This document shows positions 1 through 7,787 of a stretch of DNA of 64,000 nucleotides, piece after piece. Under the pieces are notes generated by a model. The model was not told the origin of the DNA and ran no database searches. It was given only the letters and a program-made list of their open reading frames with translations. The stretch lies in the NCBI GenBank assembly GCA_900322135.1, contig ONYP01000003.1:29438-93437 (forward strand), read 5' to 3'. Position numbers and translations under genes: made by a program. This DNA comes from an uncultured Prevotellaceae bacterium (GTDB lineage: Bacteria > Bacteroidota > Bacteroidia > Bacteroidales > Muribaculaceae). The number at the start of each line of letters is the position of its first letter. Within the stretch, counting starts at the first letter, position 1.

Positions 1-368
1 ATTTCCTCCCCGTCAAGGTAAAAATGACCGTGCATATTCTTGACAACAGTCACAGGCTGTTTCACATCGGGGAACAACAGGCTATAGATGTTCTTGTCGA
101 GATAGGCGTCCTTGAAATCATATCTGTTGAGTGAGGGAATGACAAAAAAGTAGTACAGGTCCATCGACAAGTAACGGTCGCTCATGATGCCGTTGAGCCG
201 CGAGAAATAATCGGCAAACATCATCGACACCTTGAATCCACGCTGCTCGTAATAGGGCGAGAGCTCCTTCTTGTGGGCCTTGTAGTCAAAGTCGGCCGAC
301 ATGACATGGTTCTTGAAATACCAGTCACCCCAGTAATATTCCTTGTTGGTATTGATGAATCGTGACAT
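1..368 (-). CDS. Sugar-transfer-associated ATP-grasp-like protein (N-terminal part only)
   Basis: This minus-strand gene starts at an ATG at 368 and runs off the left edge, so only about 122 residues are visible. The visible part is rich in Tyr, Phe and Lys. It has a segment around residues 95-110 (YSLLFPDVKQP) followed by TVVKNMHGHFY, which resembles the N-terminal region of ATP-grasp proteins found in Bacteroidales polysaccharide loci (the 'sugar-transfer associated ATP-grasp' family). The ATP-binding and catalytic parts would lie outside the window. It follows the KASIII gene by 15 bp in the same direction, so it is probably co-transcribed. If correct it would ligate an acid to an amine or alcohol during polymer decoration. 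That role is inference, and the family call rests on general resemblance only. Confidence 0.5.
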   Translation of the reverse strand, partial: MSRFINTNKEYYWGDWYFKNHVMSADFDYKAHKKELSPYYEQRGFKVSMMFADYFSRLNGIMSDRYLSMDLYYFFVIPSLNRYDFKDAYLDKNIYSLLFPDVKQPVTVVKNMHGHFYLDGEE

Positions 369-383
369 GATTGGTGCTTGTCT

Positions 384-1445
384 TTAATAGGTTATCACAT
401 CGCTGCACTTCACATTGCCGGCATGAAACTCCATGCTTGCCCATGCCAGCCCCACACCAAAGCCGCAGGCGAGACAGTGATTATAGGCTCCCGCCAACTG
501 CTCACGGCATCTGGTCACCATCGTCAGGGGTATCGACGCGCTGGTGACATTTCCATATTCTTCCAGGCAGTAGGGTGTCTTCTCGGCAGGAATCTTAATA
601 GCCTTGCGGATTTTCTCATCGATGAACTTGTTGGCCTGATGCAGTAACAACAGATCAACGCTCTCGACATCAATATGATAGGCATCAATGAGTTCACGCA
701 ATGAACGCGGTGGCTGCTTGATGGCAAAGCCAAATACATCCATGCCGTTGACCACCATGTCGATACCTCGCCTGAATGCCCCAGGAGAAACCTCTTTCTC
801 CTCAAGAGCATCGTGGTCCACAGGGTTGCGCATACCGCCATAGGGTGCCCAGACGGCCTGATAACCGCTACCATCCACGCCATAGACGAAGTTCATGGGG
901 TGCTGCGCTTCAGGGTCATACTCCAGTGCTGTCGCCGTCGCAGCGTCACCAAACAGGGGACGCACGGCAGGGTCACGCGGATTGCGGTTGAGGGTGTTGG
1001 TCTCGGCAGCCACCAGGATGGCACGCTTCATGGTCCCATGAGACAGCAACGAGCCGACGATGCTCATGCCATACACCCATCCCGAACAGCCGAAGGGCAA
1101 GTCGAAGACACAGCAATCACCCCTGAGGTTGAGACGATCCTGCAGGACACAAGCCGTCTGCGGAGCGATGAAGTCACGCGATGTGCAGACATAGGCAAAG
1201 CAATCCACATCCGAAGGCTGCCATCCCATGTCGTCGAGCAGACGCAACACTGCTTTCTCGGTCAAGTCAGATGCCGTAACACCAGGTTCAACCTTGTGGT
1301 GACGCTCGATGCCGGTCGAAGCAATCACTTTCAGCGCCTCGCTTTGCTCCTTGTAAATGGGCAGTGTGAGATTATCTTCCACTGTTGCGGGCACACAGGC
1401 ACTCATGCCCGTGATGCGCACATTGTTGATGGTTAGTTGTGACAT
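384..1445 (-). CDS. 3-oxoacyl-ACP synthase III (KASIII/FabH-like)
   Basis: The 353-residue protein is a full-length thiolase-fold KASIII. The catalytic triad is intact: Cys120 in DLPFGCSGWVYG, His269 in LLLLHQANKF and Asn299 in EEYGNVTSAS. The glycine-rich GFGVGLAW near the C terminus is also typical. Enzymes of this family condense an acyl-CoA or acyl thioester with malonyl-ACP; some relatives instead transfer acyl groups to sugars or other acceptors. The gene lies 1 bp after the acyl ligase gene, behind two ACP genes, and in a polysaccharide operon rather than a fatty-acid operon. This suggests it builds or transfers a short acyl chain that decorates the polymer. Retention of Asn299 favours true condensation over the Cys-His-Asp transferase type. 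The family call is firm; the substrate is unknown. Confidence 0.88.
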   Translation of the reverse strand: MSQLTINNVRITGMSACVPATVEDNLTLPIYKEQSEALKVIASTGIERHHKVEPGVTASDLTEKAVLRLLDDMGWQPSDVDCFAYVCTSRDFIAPQTACVLQDRLNLRGDCCVFDLPFGCSGWVYGMSIVGSLLSHGTMKRAILVAAETNTLNRNPRDPAVRPLFGDAATATALEYDPEAQHPMNFVYGVDGSGYQAVWAPYGGMRNPVDHDALEEKEVSPGAFRRGIDMVVNGMDVFGFAIKQPPRSLRELIDAYHIDVESVDLLLLHQANKFIDEKIRKAIKIPAEKTPYCLEEYGNVTSASIPLTMVTRCREQLAGAYNHCLACGFGVGLAWASMEFHAGNVKCSDVITY

Positions 1446-1446
1446 A

Positions 1447-2913
1447 TCATTGTTTAAGTTTGAGTCGTTGGATTTTTCCCGATGAGGTGCGGGGAATGCA
1501 GTCGGTCCATTCCCATTGTGCGGGAATCTCGTGAGGCGGAATCAGGCCTGACAAGCCCGCCTTAATCTCTTCTATCGTGGGGGCATCATCGCTGCGCAAG
1601 AGGAATGCCTTGGGCACCTCGCCGAGCACTCCGCCAGGATCAGGGACCGCAATACAAGCACAGTCGGCAACCCCCAATGAGATAATGGCGTTCTCGATAG
1701 CCGCAGGACTCACCTTCTCACCGCCCACATTGATGAGTTCCTTCTTGCGTCCCGTGAGATAGAAGACACCATTGGGGTCGCGATGCCCCCAGTCTCCCGT
1801 GCGGAACCAATCGCCGAAGTAACTGTTTTCATTGTCCCGGGGCAAGAAATAGGAACGGGCCACCATATTGCCTCGCACGCAAATCTCGCCGTCAACGCCG
1901 TCGGCGACGGCTTGACCATTGTCGTCGAGGATGCAGACCTCGACCAAGGATGATGCAGGCCGTCCGATGGCATCAAGGTTCCCCTCATAAGCGTGGAATT
2001 CCACAAACAGGGCGCGTGAAGCCTCGGTGAGACCGTAATGCATGCACAGCCGTGTATTGGGGAACAGTTCCATGAGCAGGTGCTTGTCCTCGATGGGTAA
2101 AGCCGCACTGCCTATTTCTATATACCTGAGTTGAGACGCAAAACGGGCGATGCGCCTACCGCTCAACCGCTTGATATATTGCCACACTGCCGGGACCATG
2201 CCAAAGCCCGTGACGCGCTCACTATCGAGCACATTAAAGAAAGACTTGAGATTGGCAAAATTACCCACAAGCACCAGTGTGGCTCCTGCCATGAGGACAC
2301 ATCGCATGCGCCCCAAGCCGAAAGAGTGGCTCAAGGGCAACGCAAGAGCCTCGACATCAGTTGCAACAGTACCGATAAAGCCATTGGTATTGCTAGCCGA
2401 AGCAGCCACATTGGCATGGGTGAGACAAACCCCTTTGGGGGCTCCCGTTGTGCCGGTTGTGAACATCACATCGGCGACATCGGCGGCATTGACAGTGGGG
2501 GCTAACGGATTATCCCCTACTCTATCGCTGGCTTCCACCCCCCTGAAAGGCAAACACCGGCAACCATCGATGTCCACATCATTGCCGAAGGCAACGACCG
2601 GCTTGGTAACCGATGCGATGTAATCAAGCCTCTCCCGCGGCGATGACGCATCAACGACAACATTTACAGCACCCAGCAGATGGGATGCAAAATACAGGTA
2701 GATGAACTCCACCTCCTTCTGAGCAACCAGCAAGACACGGTCGCCTCGATTGATACCCAGCGCACACATGTAGCCGGCAACGCGTTGGATGCTGCCTGCC
2801 AGCCGGGAATAGGAAATGCGGTTATTCCCCTCGACAATAGCTGTCTTGTCGGGGGTGCTGATGGCATGTTCCGCAATGTTACACAGCAAGCTGCTGTGGG
2901 GAGCATTAATCAT
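1447..2913 (-). CDS. AMP-dependent acyl-CoA/acyl-ACP ligase
   Basis: The 488-residue protein is a complete ANL-superfamily adenylating enzyme. Visible core motifs are the phosphate-binding loop FTTGTTGAPKG (about residues 150-161), HYGLTEASR, the hinge/ATP region WFRTGDWGHRDPNG, LTGRKKELINVGGEKVSP, and the C-terminal catalytic lysine motif PRTSSGKIQRLKLK. It would activate a carboxylic acid as the acyl-AMP and load it onto CoA or a carrier protein. Its start overlaps the upstream ACP gene by 8 bp, so translational coupling to that ACP is likely and the ACP is the natural acceptor. The operon also has a second ACP, a KASIII and an FabG-like reductase. The substrate cannot be read from the sequence. 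Confidence 0.88.
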   Translation of the reverse strand: MINAPHSSLLCNIAEHAISTPDKTAIVEGNNRISYSRLAGSIQRVAGYMCALGINRGDRVLLVAQKEVEFIYLYFASHLLGAVNVVVDASSPRERLDYIASVTKPVVAFGNDVDIDGCRCLPFRGVEASDRVGDNPLAPTVNAADVADVMFTTGTTGAPKGVCLTHANVAASASNTNGFIGTVATDVEALALPLSHSFGLGRMRCVLMAGATLVLVGNFANLKSFFNVLDSERVTGFGMVPAVWQYIKRLSGRRIARFASQLRYIEIGSAALPIEDKHLLMELFPNTRLCMHYGLTEASRALFVEFHAYEGNLDAIGRPASSLVEVCILDDNGQAVADGVDGEICVRGNMVARSYFLPRDNENSYFGDWFRTGDWGHRDPNGVFYLTGRKKELINVGGEKVSPAAIENAIISLGVADCACIAVPDPGGVLGEVPKAFLLRSDDAPTIEEIKAGLSGLIPPHEIPAQWEWTDCIPRTSSGKIQRLKLKQ

Positions 2914-3136
2914 GTAAGATCTTGTTGACCTCGTCGATAATAGACCTGACGGATGTCAAGTCAAACAAGTCCTCAAGCGGGAACTCGACGGACAGTTCCT
3001 GCTCGATGGTGCTGATAATGGCCAGGTTTCCCACCGAGTCCCATTGTGGGATATCTCCTGATGAGAGGGTATCGGTAATCACCCCAATGTCAACATTGAG
3101 CACGCGGGCAATTATTTCCTTTACCTGCCTTTCCAT
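2906..3136 (-). CDS. Acyl carrier protein (first of two)
   Basis: This 76-residue acidic, all-helical protein matches the ACP/PCP fold. The phosphopantetheine site is Ser34 in the motif QWDSVGNLAI, a variant of the classic DSL motif with Val in place of Leu. Its 3' end overlaps the start of the acyl ligase gene by 8 bp, and it follows the second ACP gene by 15 bp. It would carry the acyl group made by the ligase or extended by the KASIII. It is a specialised carrier rather than the housekeeping fatty-acid ACP, judged from its place in a polysaccharide operon and its non-canonical motif. Confidence 0.85.
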   Translation of the reverse strand: MERQVKEIIARVLNVDIGVITDTLSSGDIPQWDSVGNLAIISTIEQELSVEFPLEDLFDLTSVRSIIDEVNKILHD

Positions 3137-3151
3137 CGTTATGCGTTCAAG

Positions 3152-3382
3152 TTACAGTTGCTTCTCGATAACATCATACAAATCCTTGATGGTCTCGGAA
3201 TTGATGATGTCATTACCCTTGATAATCACATCATACTCATCATCAACCATCGCTATGACAGACAGTGCGGTCAGAGATGACCACTCATCAAGTTGCTTGA
3301 ATTTGGTTTCGGGCGTAAATAAAGCCTCGTCGGTGTCATCAAATTGAGCAGCAAAGTTCTCAATAAATTCAGTAATATTCAT
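3152..3382 (-). CDS. Acyl carrier protein (second, divergent)
   Basis: The 76-residue protein has ACP size, acidity and helical pattern. The candidate phosphopantetheine serine is Ser36 in LDEWSSLTAL, so the usual Asp of DSL is replaced by Ser; this variant is common among ACPs of Bacteroidales surface-polysaccharide loci. It is clearly different in sequence from the neighbouring ACP at 2906-3136, which suggests two carriers with separate partners rather than a recent duplication. It is the first gene after a strong predicted promoter (3445-3475), 62 nt from the -7 box. Confidence 0.82.
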   Translation of the reverse strand: MNITEFIENFAAQFDDTDEALFTPETKFKQLDEWSSLTALSVIAMVDDEYDVIIKGNDIINSETIKDLYDVIEKQL

Positions 3383-3444
3383 TCTTGCGATGTGTATTCA
3401 ATCAAAAAATGCGCACTAACTCAACAATAATCTCAATTGAGCGG

Positions 3445-3475
3445 CAAAAATACACACATTTTTGAAAACCACAAA
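3445..3475 (-). promoter_or_regulatory. Promoter for the ACP-ligase-KASIII subset
   Basis: On the minus strand a TTTG (-33, 3475-3472) is separated by 19 bp from TATTTTTG (-7, 3452-3445), which fits the Bacteroidota consensus TTTG-N19/20-TAnnTTTG. Transcription would start near 3437, giving a leader of about 55 nt before the second ACP. It lies in the 108-bp gap below the reductase gene, the widest gap in this end of the operon. Confidence 0.6.
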
Positions 3476-3490
3476 AATTTTGCCTTAAAA

Positions 3491-4246
3491 CTAAATTGAA
3501 AAGCCGCCATCAATGACCAAATCGTGGCCAGTAAGCCAGCTTGAGGCGTCACTCAACAGGTAGATGGCCCCATGAGCGATATCCTCGGGTTGACCATAGC
3601 GGCCCAATGGATAGCGCTTGGCGTCCTCGGCCAACTGCTCTTCGGTAATGGTGCCGCGATGGATGAGCGGAGTGTCGACCATGCCCGGACAGATGCTGTT
3701 GACACGAACCCGCCGTGAAGCGAACTCACGGGCGGCATACTTCATCACTGAATTCAAGGCGGCCTTGGAGGCGCCGTACACGCCATTGCCCGGCATGAAG
3801 CTGTGGGTGCCACCGATTGAAGCAATCAACACTACCGAAGCCCCTTTCTTCAGCACTTTCTTCTTGTACAAGAGACGGAGCAGTTCCATCGGCGCGAAGA
3901 AGTTGACACCGAACATCTCGTCAAACTTCTCACGGGTGCCGAACTGTAGGGGCAATGTCGTCGAGTTGCCGGCACACATGACCACTCCATCGAGTTGAGG
4001 CATCTGAGCCACCAGGCCTTCAACATCGCCGGCCAATGTGAGGTCGGCGACAAGCTGGACATTGGCAGACGCCGCGGGCAACAGGTCATAAACCTCATTC
4101 AGGCGCTCGGCATTGCGTCCTGTAATCACCACATTAGCGCCCATGGCTCCACACTCGATAGCCGTTTCACGGCCGATACCCGATGAAGCGCCAGTAACCA
4201 GTATTGTTTTTCCTTCAAGTGAAAAAGGATTAAAAGTCTTCTCCAT
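3491..4246 (-). CDS. SDR-family oxidoreductase, 3-oxoacyl-ACP reductase-like
   Basis: The 251-residue classical short-chain dehydrogenase has the cofactor motif TGASSGIG (residues 18-25), catalytic Ser143 (IASIGG), Tyr157 and Lys161 (VYGASKAAL), and the PGMVDTPL segment. Arg/Asn residues after beta-2 (ITGRN) favour NADPH. It is FabG-like, and its position next to two ACPs, a ligase and a KASIII suggests that it reduces a 3-oxoacyl intermediate to the 3-hydroxyacyl form. It could instead reduce a nucleotide sugar. It is separated from the ACP genes by 108 bp containing a promoter, and follows the FemAB-LbH fusion by 18 bp. Confidence 0.85.
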   Translation of the reverse strand: MEKTFNPFSLEGKTILVTGASSGIGRETAIECGAMGANVVITGRNAERLNEVYDLLPAASANVQLVADLTLAGDVEGLVAQMPQLDGVVMCAGNSTTLPLQFGTREKFDEMFGVNFFAPMELLRLLYKKKVLKKGASVVLIASIGGTHSFMPGNGVYGASKAALNSVMKYAAREFASRRVRVNSICPGMVDTPLIHRGTITEEQLAEDAKRYPLGRYGQPEDIAHGAIYLLSDASSWLTGHDLVIDGGFSI

Positions 4247-4264
4247 AGTGAACTATTTGTTAAA

Positions 4265-6055
4265 TCATTCATAGTTAAACCTCTTGGCCGGCACACCGAT
4301 GTAGGTGCCGCCATCCTTGGGCTTGGTCATGAGCACACTGCCGGCTCCCAGGGTGATGTGATTGCCAATCTTGATTTTCTGGAGCACCACGCCGTCTACT
4401 CCGAGCAGATTGCAGTCCCCGACTTTAACTTCTCCCGACAGTCTCACACCCGGCATCATCACATTGAAACTGCCGACCCTCACATCGTGGCCAAGGGCAT
4501 TGGAGCCATTGAGCACATTGTAGTCGCCCAATTCCACATCACAGGTGACACTGCAATTGTCCTGGATGATGTTGCCCTGCCCGATCTTGAAAGTTTTAGG
4601 GTCAAGAATGCGGAATGAGGGTGCAATCAGGTTCGGGAAAAAGATATTGGCATTGGTGATGCGCTCATGAATCAACTTGCGTGAATCAGGCGACCCCACC
4701 GCAATGGCAAGTGCCATGGGTTCCTGAAGGGCGTTGAGTTCCTCCATGCCCCCCAACACGGTGCCATAATGTGACACCTTGGTACCTTTTTCAAGGCCGT
4801 CATCATAGAAACCCACAAGTTCCCAATTCTCACGGCCTGCATTATTGATGCGCTGTATGCCTCCCGCCACTTCACGCCCCAAGCCACCGGCGCCGTAAAT
4901 GGCGATTTTTCTTTTTTTCAAACTCATATCTAGGGCATTCGGTTTATCTGTTCCAGTCATAATCGCCACATTTTCATTAAGGTTTTCAAATCCCTGCCTG
5001 TAGATCGGGAAAAATGATGATGATTTGTCAAAATCCATGCCATGATGTTCCCGCCAATTCACCAGTTGCAGGTACATTTCATTATTGAAGATTTCTTTAC
5101 CTATCGAGAATTGGCACTTGCTGTCCCTGTTGAATGATTTCTTGAACTTATACAGATTGTCCTCGCCAGAACCCAATCCACCTCCCAGATGGAAGGACTT
5201 GAAGCCCATTTCGTGCCCCCATAACGCGGCCTCGTAGAGCAGCAGGTTGGTCGGCGCCAGTTTGCGATAAGCTGAATCTGTTCCAGAAAGGTGATAATGC
5301 ATCTGCCCATTCCCGTACAATATAATTGAAACAGCAATGATTTCCCCATCTTTCAAAGCATAAAACACCTCGGTGTTGTCTGAAAAGTTATCCATGATGG
5401 ACTGATAGAATGAGTCGTCAAAGAAATAGTACTCGATGGCATCATCCTGCCTCATCGTGTCGTCATAGATTCGTTTGAATGTCGCCATCAGATGCGGTGT
5501 CGGTTTGTCATGTTCAATCACGACATCGTTTTTTATCGCTTTGCGAATCATGTTACGGCACTTGCTGGTGATATTGTTCCAGATGATATCCTTGCTTTTC
5601 AAATCAATGGAAATCGTCCTGCCCAGGTCGGTGACGACACCAAATTGTTTCATCACCTCGGCATTTCCAAGAACAGGGCTATAGCGCACAAAATTGCTTA
5701 CATAATGGTGAACGAGCATGAAGGTCCTGTATTCCTTGTAGAACGCCTTCAGATTGTCGTCGCTGGCATCACCCTGAAACAACCAGCCACCGTAGCCATA
5801 GGGTGATGACATGTCATACCACTCACCTGCACTAATGATAGAGCCAGCCCATGGCAACGAAGACAGGTCCCTAACCATGGCGACATACATGCCCCTCAAC
5901 GATGACGATTCATAATAGACCAATATCGGGATTCCGTCACCATGAACAGCGAATGCGTCAACATAACCATGTAAATAATAGACATCATGCCGTTGAAATG
6001 AAACGACAATACGGTCCCATTCTGTTTTCTGCTGATATTGAATTATCTTTATCAT
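4265..6055 (-). CDS. Fusion: FemAB-like GNAT transferase + NeuD/PglD-like LbH acyltransferase
   Basis: The start is taken as the ATG at 6055 rather than 6097, because 6097 would overlap the upstream gene by 32 bp and adds a non-conserved leader. Residues 1 to about 370 resemble FemAB/FemX-type GNAT transferases, which transfer aminoacyl or acyl groups; the segment YHLSGTDSAYRKLAPTNL and the FHLGGG motif are typical. Residues from about 380 to the end form a second complete enzyme of the NeuD/PglD kind: a Rossmann start (IAIYGAGGLGREV) and left-handed beta-helix hexapeptide repeats ending in GVPAKRF. Such enzymes N- or O-acetylate sugars. The two activities are normally separate genes. Its neighbours are the reductase/ACP module and a PLP-dependent enzyme, so it may install acyl or aminoacyl groups on an amino sugar. 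Confidence 0.8.
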   Translation of the reverse strand: MIKIIQYQQKTEWDRIVVSFQRHDVYYLHGYVDAFAVHGDGIPILVYYESSSLRGMYVAMVRDLSSLPWAGSIISAGEWYDMSSPYGYGGWLFQGDASDDNLKAFYKEYRTFMLVHHYVSNFVRYSPVLGNAEVMKQFGVVTDLGRTISIDLKSKDIIWNNITSKCRNMIRKAIKNDVVIEHDKPTPHLMATFKRIYDDTMRQDDAIEYYFFDDSFYQSIMDNFSDNTEVFYALKDGEIIAVSIILYGNGQMHYHLSGTDSAYRKLAPTNLLLYEAALWGHEMGFKSFHLGGGLGSGEDNLYKFKKSFNRDSKCQFSIGKEIFNNEMYLQLVNWREHHGMDFDKSSSFFPIYRQGFENLNENVAIMTGTDKPNALDMSLKKRKIAIYGAGGLGREVAGGIQRINNAGRENWELVGFYDDGLEKGTKVSHYGTVLGGMEELNALQEPMALAIAVGSPDSRKLIHERITNANIFFPNLIAPSFRILDPKTFKIGQGNIIQDNCSVTCDVELGDYNVLNGSNALGHDVRVGSFNVMMPGVRLSGEVKVGDCNLLGVDGVVLQKIKIGNHITLGAGSVLMTKPKDGGTYIGVPAKRFNYE

Positions 6056-6065
6056 AACACAGAGA

Positions 6066-7085
6066 TTAAATTGCAACAATGATACGGCCCAAGTCATTCA
6101 TCGCCCCATTGTCATAGCGTGAGTCGCAATGAATAGACAACATTCTGCAAGAGAAATCCTTCACTTCGTTATTCTCACACTCGGGCACACTCCACAAGAT
6201 TGCAGGATATATACTATTGTCAATCAGAGACTTCCTGATGGCGTTCCGCTCTGATTCGCTATCAAGCAGCAGGATTAAGGAAAAAGGGAAACATCCAGGG
6301 TCCTCGGGCTCCATTACCGTAAAACGCTGTAAGCAAATATCTTTCAGCATATTCCAATTAGCCTTCTTCCCATTATACCACTGTATCACATCAAACCGCT
6401 CAAGATAACAGCGGGTCTCTTCATCCAGAGCTGATGTTGCCATCGTGTCGAACTGCCCTTCGGTCAGAATCATGTCTTGACGGAACTCATTTTTATCGAT
6501 TATCATTCCATCGAGATACAAGGATTTCTTTTTCATCGCATTCCAGCGGACCGAAGCCAGTCGTTTATTAAAATCGGTCAACTCGGGTTTCTCATTCAAT
6601 TGATAGCCTTTGGGAGACCACAACATTCCGCCCTCGGCAATCGGCAAAGTCTTCCTCAACGATGCAATGCACCAATCGGCGTCGCTGTTTGCTGCCCAAG
6701 AGCCCAAGATGTCGTGTGTATGGTCCTCAACGACCGGCACACCAATCTGAGCATTGCTCCTCGAAGACCTCAGTCCGAAATAGTTCACCCTCAACAGGGC
6801 ATCACCTTCTTGATAAGGCAATGAACAGACAACCTGATTCTCGTCACTCATGGGGTAATCATCGTAAAAAGCAAGATTGACCCCCTGATGAGCCATCGAC
6901 TCCAACACCTCGTAACAGAAATAACTTGGCACCCACAGGCGTTTCCAACCCATCTGCTGATACAACGCAATCAGGGCCTGTCGACCATCGGCAAAGAAGG
7001 TTGCGTGAGGATACAGGTTGCTGATAGTGTGAGAGCCTTGCTGGCACACCTGTACAAAATGGAAGTCTGACCCAAATTCCTTCAT
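6066..7085 (-). CDS. DegT/DnrJ/EryC1-like PLP-dependent protein
   Basis: The 339-residue protein has a fold-type I aminotransferase layout: an early glycine/Arg helix (FFADGRQALIALYQQMG), a cofactor-binding Asp region (PVVEDHTHDI), and a candidate Schiff-base lysine in IASLRKTLPIAEGGML (about residues 150-165). It is shorter and more diverged than standard nucleotide-sugar aminotransferases, so it may be a non-canonical member. In bacterial polysaccharide loci such enzymes aminate 3-, 4- or 6-keto sugars. It lies 10 bp upstream of the FemAB-LbH fusion and 10 bp downstream of a phosphoglycosyl transferase, so the amine it would create could be the acceptor for the fusion protein. Confidence 0.68.
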   Translation of the reverse strand: MKEFGSDFHFVQVCQQGSHTISNLYPHATFFADGRQALIALYQQMGWKRLWVPSYFCYEVLESMAHQGVNLAFYDDYPMSDENQVVCSLPYQEGDALLRVNYFGLRSSRSNAQIGVPVVEDHTHDILGSWAANSDADWCIASLRKTLPIAEGGMLWSPKGYQLNEKPELTDFNKRLASVRWNAMKKKSLYLDGMIIDKNEFRQDMILTEGQFDTMATSALDEETRCYLERFDVIQWYNGKKANWNMLKDICLQRFTVMEPEDPGCFPFSLILLLDSESERNAIRKSLIDNSIYPAILWSVPECENNEVKDFSCRMLSIHCDSRYDNGAMNDLGRIIVAI

Positions 7086-7095
7086 ATGCTAATGC

Positions 7096-7773
7096 CTATT
7101 GGCTATCTTTCCAATTGATTTTCGTGTTGAGCCCTTCGTCAACAATCCTCTGAGCCTCTTTCTCAAACCGGTACCATCCCAGGTCATCGGGCTCGTTTTC
7201 AAGTCCGTTACCGATGTCTTCATGCTTGAAGACATTAATAACAGTCATGTAGAGGATTTTCAGGTCCAGAAGGAAAGAAATGTGGTCTACATACCACACA
7301 TCATGCTTGAACTTATCACTGTAGGTCATGAGATTCCGCCCATTCACTTGAGCCCATCCGGTGATACCGGGCCGCACCTCGAGACGCCTTTCCTGGACTT
7401 CATCATACATGGGCAGGAACCATGTGTACAACGGCCTAGGCCCTATCAGGGACATATCACCCTTGACGACATTGACGAGTTGCGGCAGTTCATCAATAGA
7501 AGTTGAACGGACAAAGCGTCCCACCCTGGTCAACCGTTCATTATCAGGTAACAGATCACCATTGGCATCGCGCTCGTCGGTCATGGTCTTGAATTTGACT
7601 ATCTTGAAGATCTTGCCGTTGCGGCCAGGGCGTTTTTGAAAGAAAAAGGCACCAGCGCCCTTGTTGGCAAAATGCAGCCAGATGGTCACCACGATTAACA
7701 CCGGGCTCACACATATCAGCCCGACAAGCGAGACGGTGAAGTCGATTATTCTCTTGAAAAAATGCTTGTACAT
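7096..7773 (-). CDS. Initiating sugar transferase (monotopic phosphoglycosyl transferase), copy A
   Basis: The 225-residue protein has an N-terminal hydrophobic re-entrant segment (FTVSLVGLICVSPVLIVVTI), the RPG/KTM region, and the Asp-Glu catalytic dyad in RSTSIDELPQL, followed by GDMSLIGPRPL. It would transfer a phosphosugar from a UDP-sugar to undecaprenyl phosphate on the inner membrane to begin a repeat unit. The usual WcaJ-type N-terminal membrane domain is absent; this is the small form. It is a clear paralogue of the next gene upstream (7788-8420) and differs from it most in the C-terminal 60 residues. Confidence 0.9.
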   Translation of the reverse strand: MYKHFFKRIIDFTVSLVGLICVSPVLIVVTIWLHFANKGAGAFFFQKRPGRNGKIFKIVKFKTMTDERDANGDLLPDNERLTRVGRFVRSTSIDELPQLVNVVKGDMSLIGPRPLYTWFLPMYDEVQERRLEVRPGITGWAQVNGRNLMTYSDKFKHDVWYVDHISFLLDLKILYMTVINVFKHEDIGNGLENEPDDLGWYRFEKEAQRIVDEGLNTKINWKDSQ

Positions 7774-7787
7774 CGGTCTGTTGAAGA

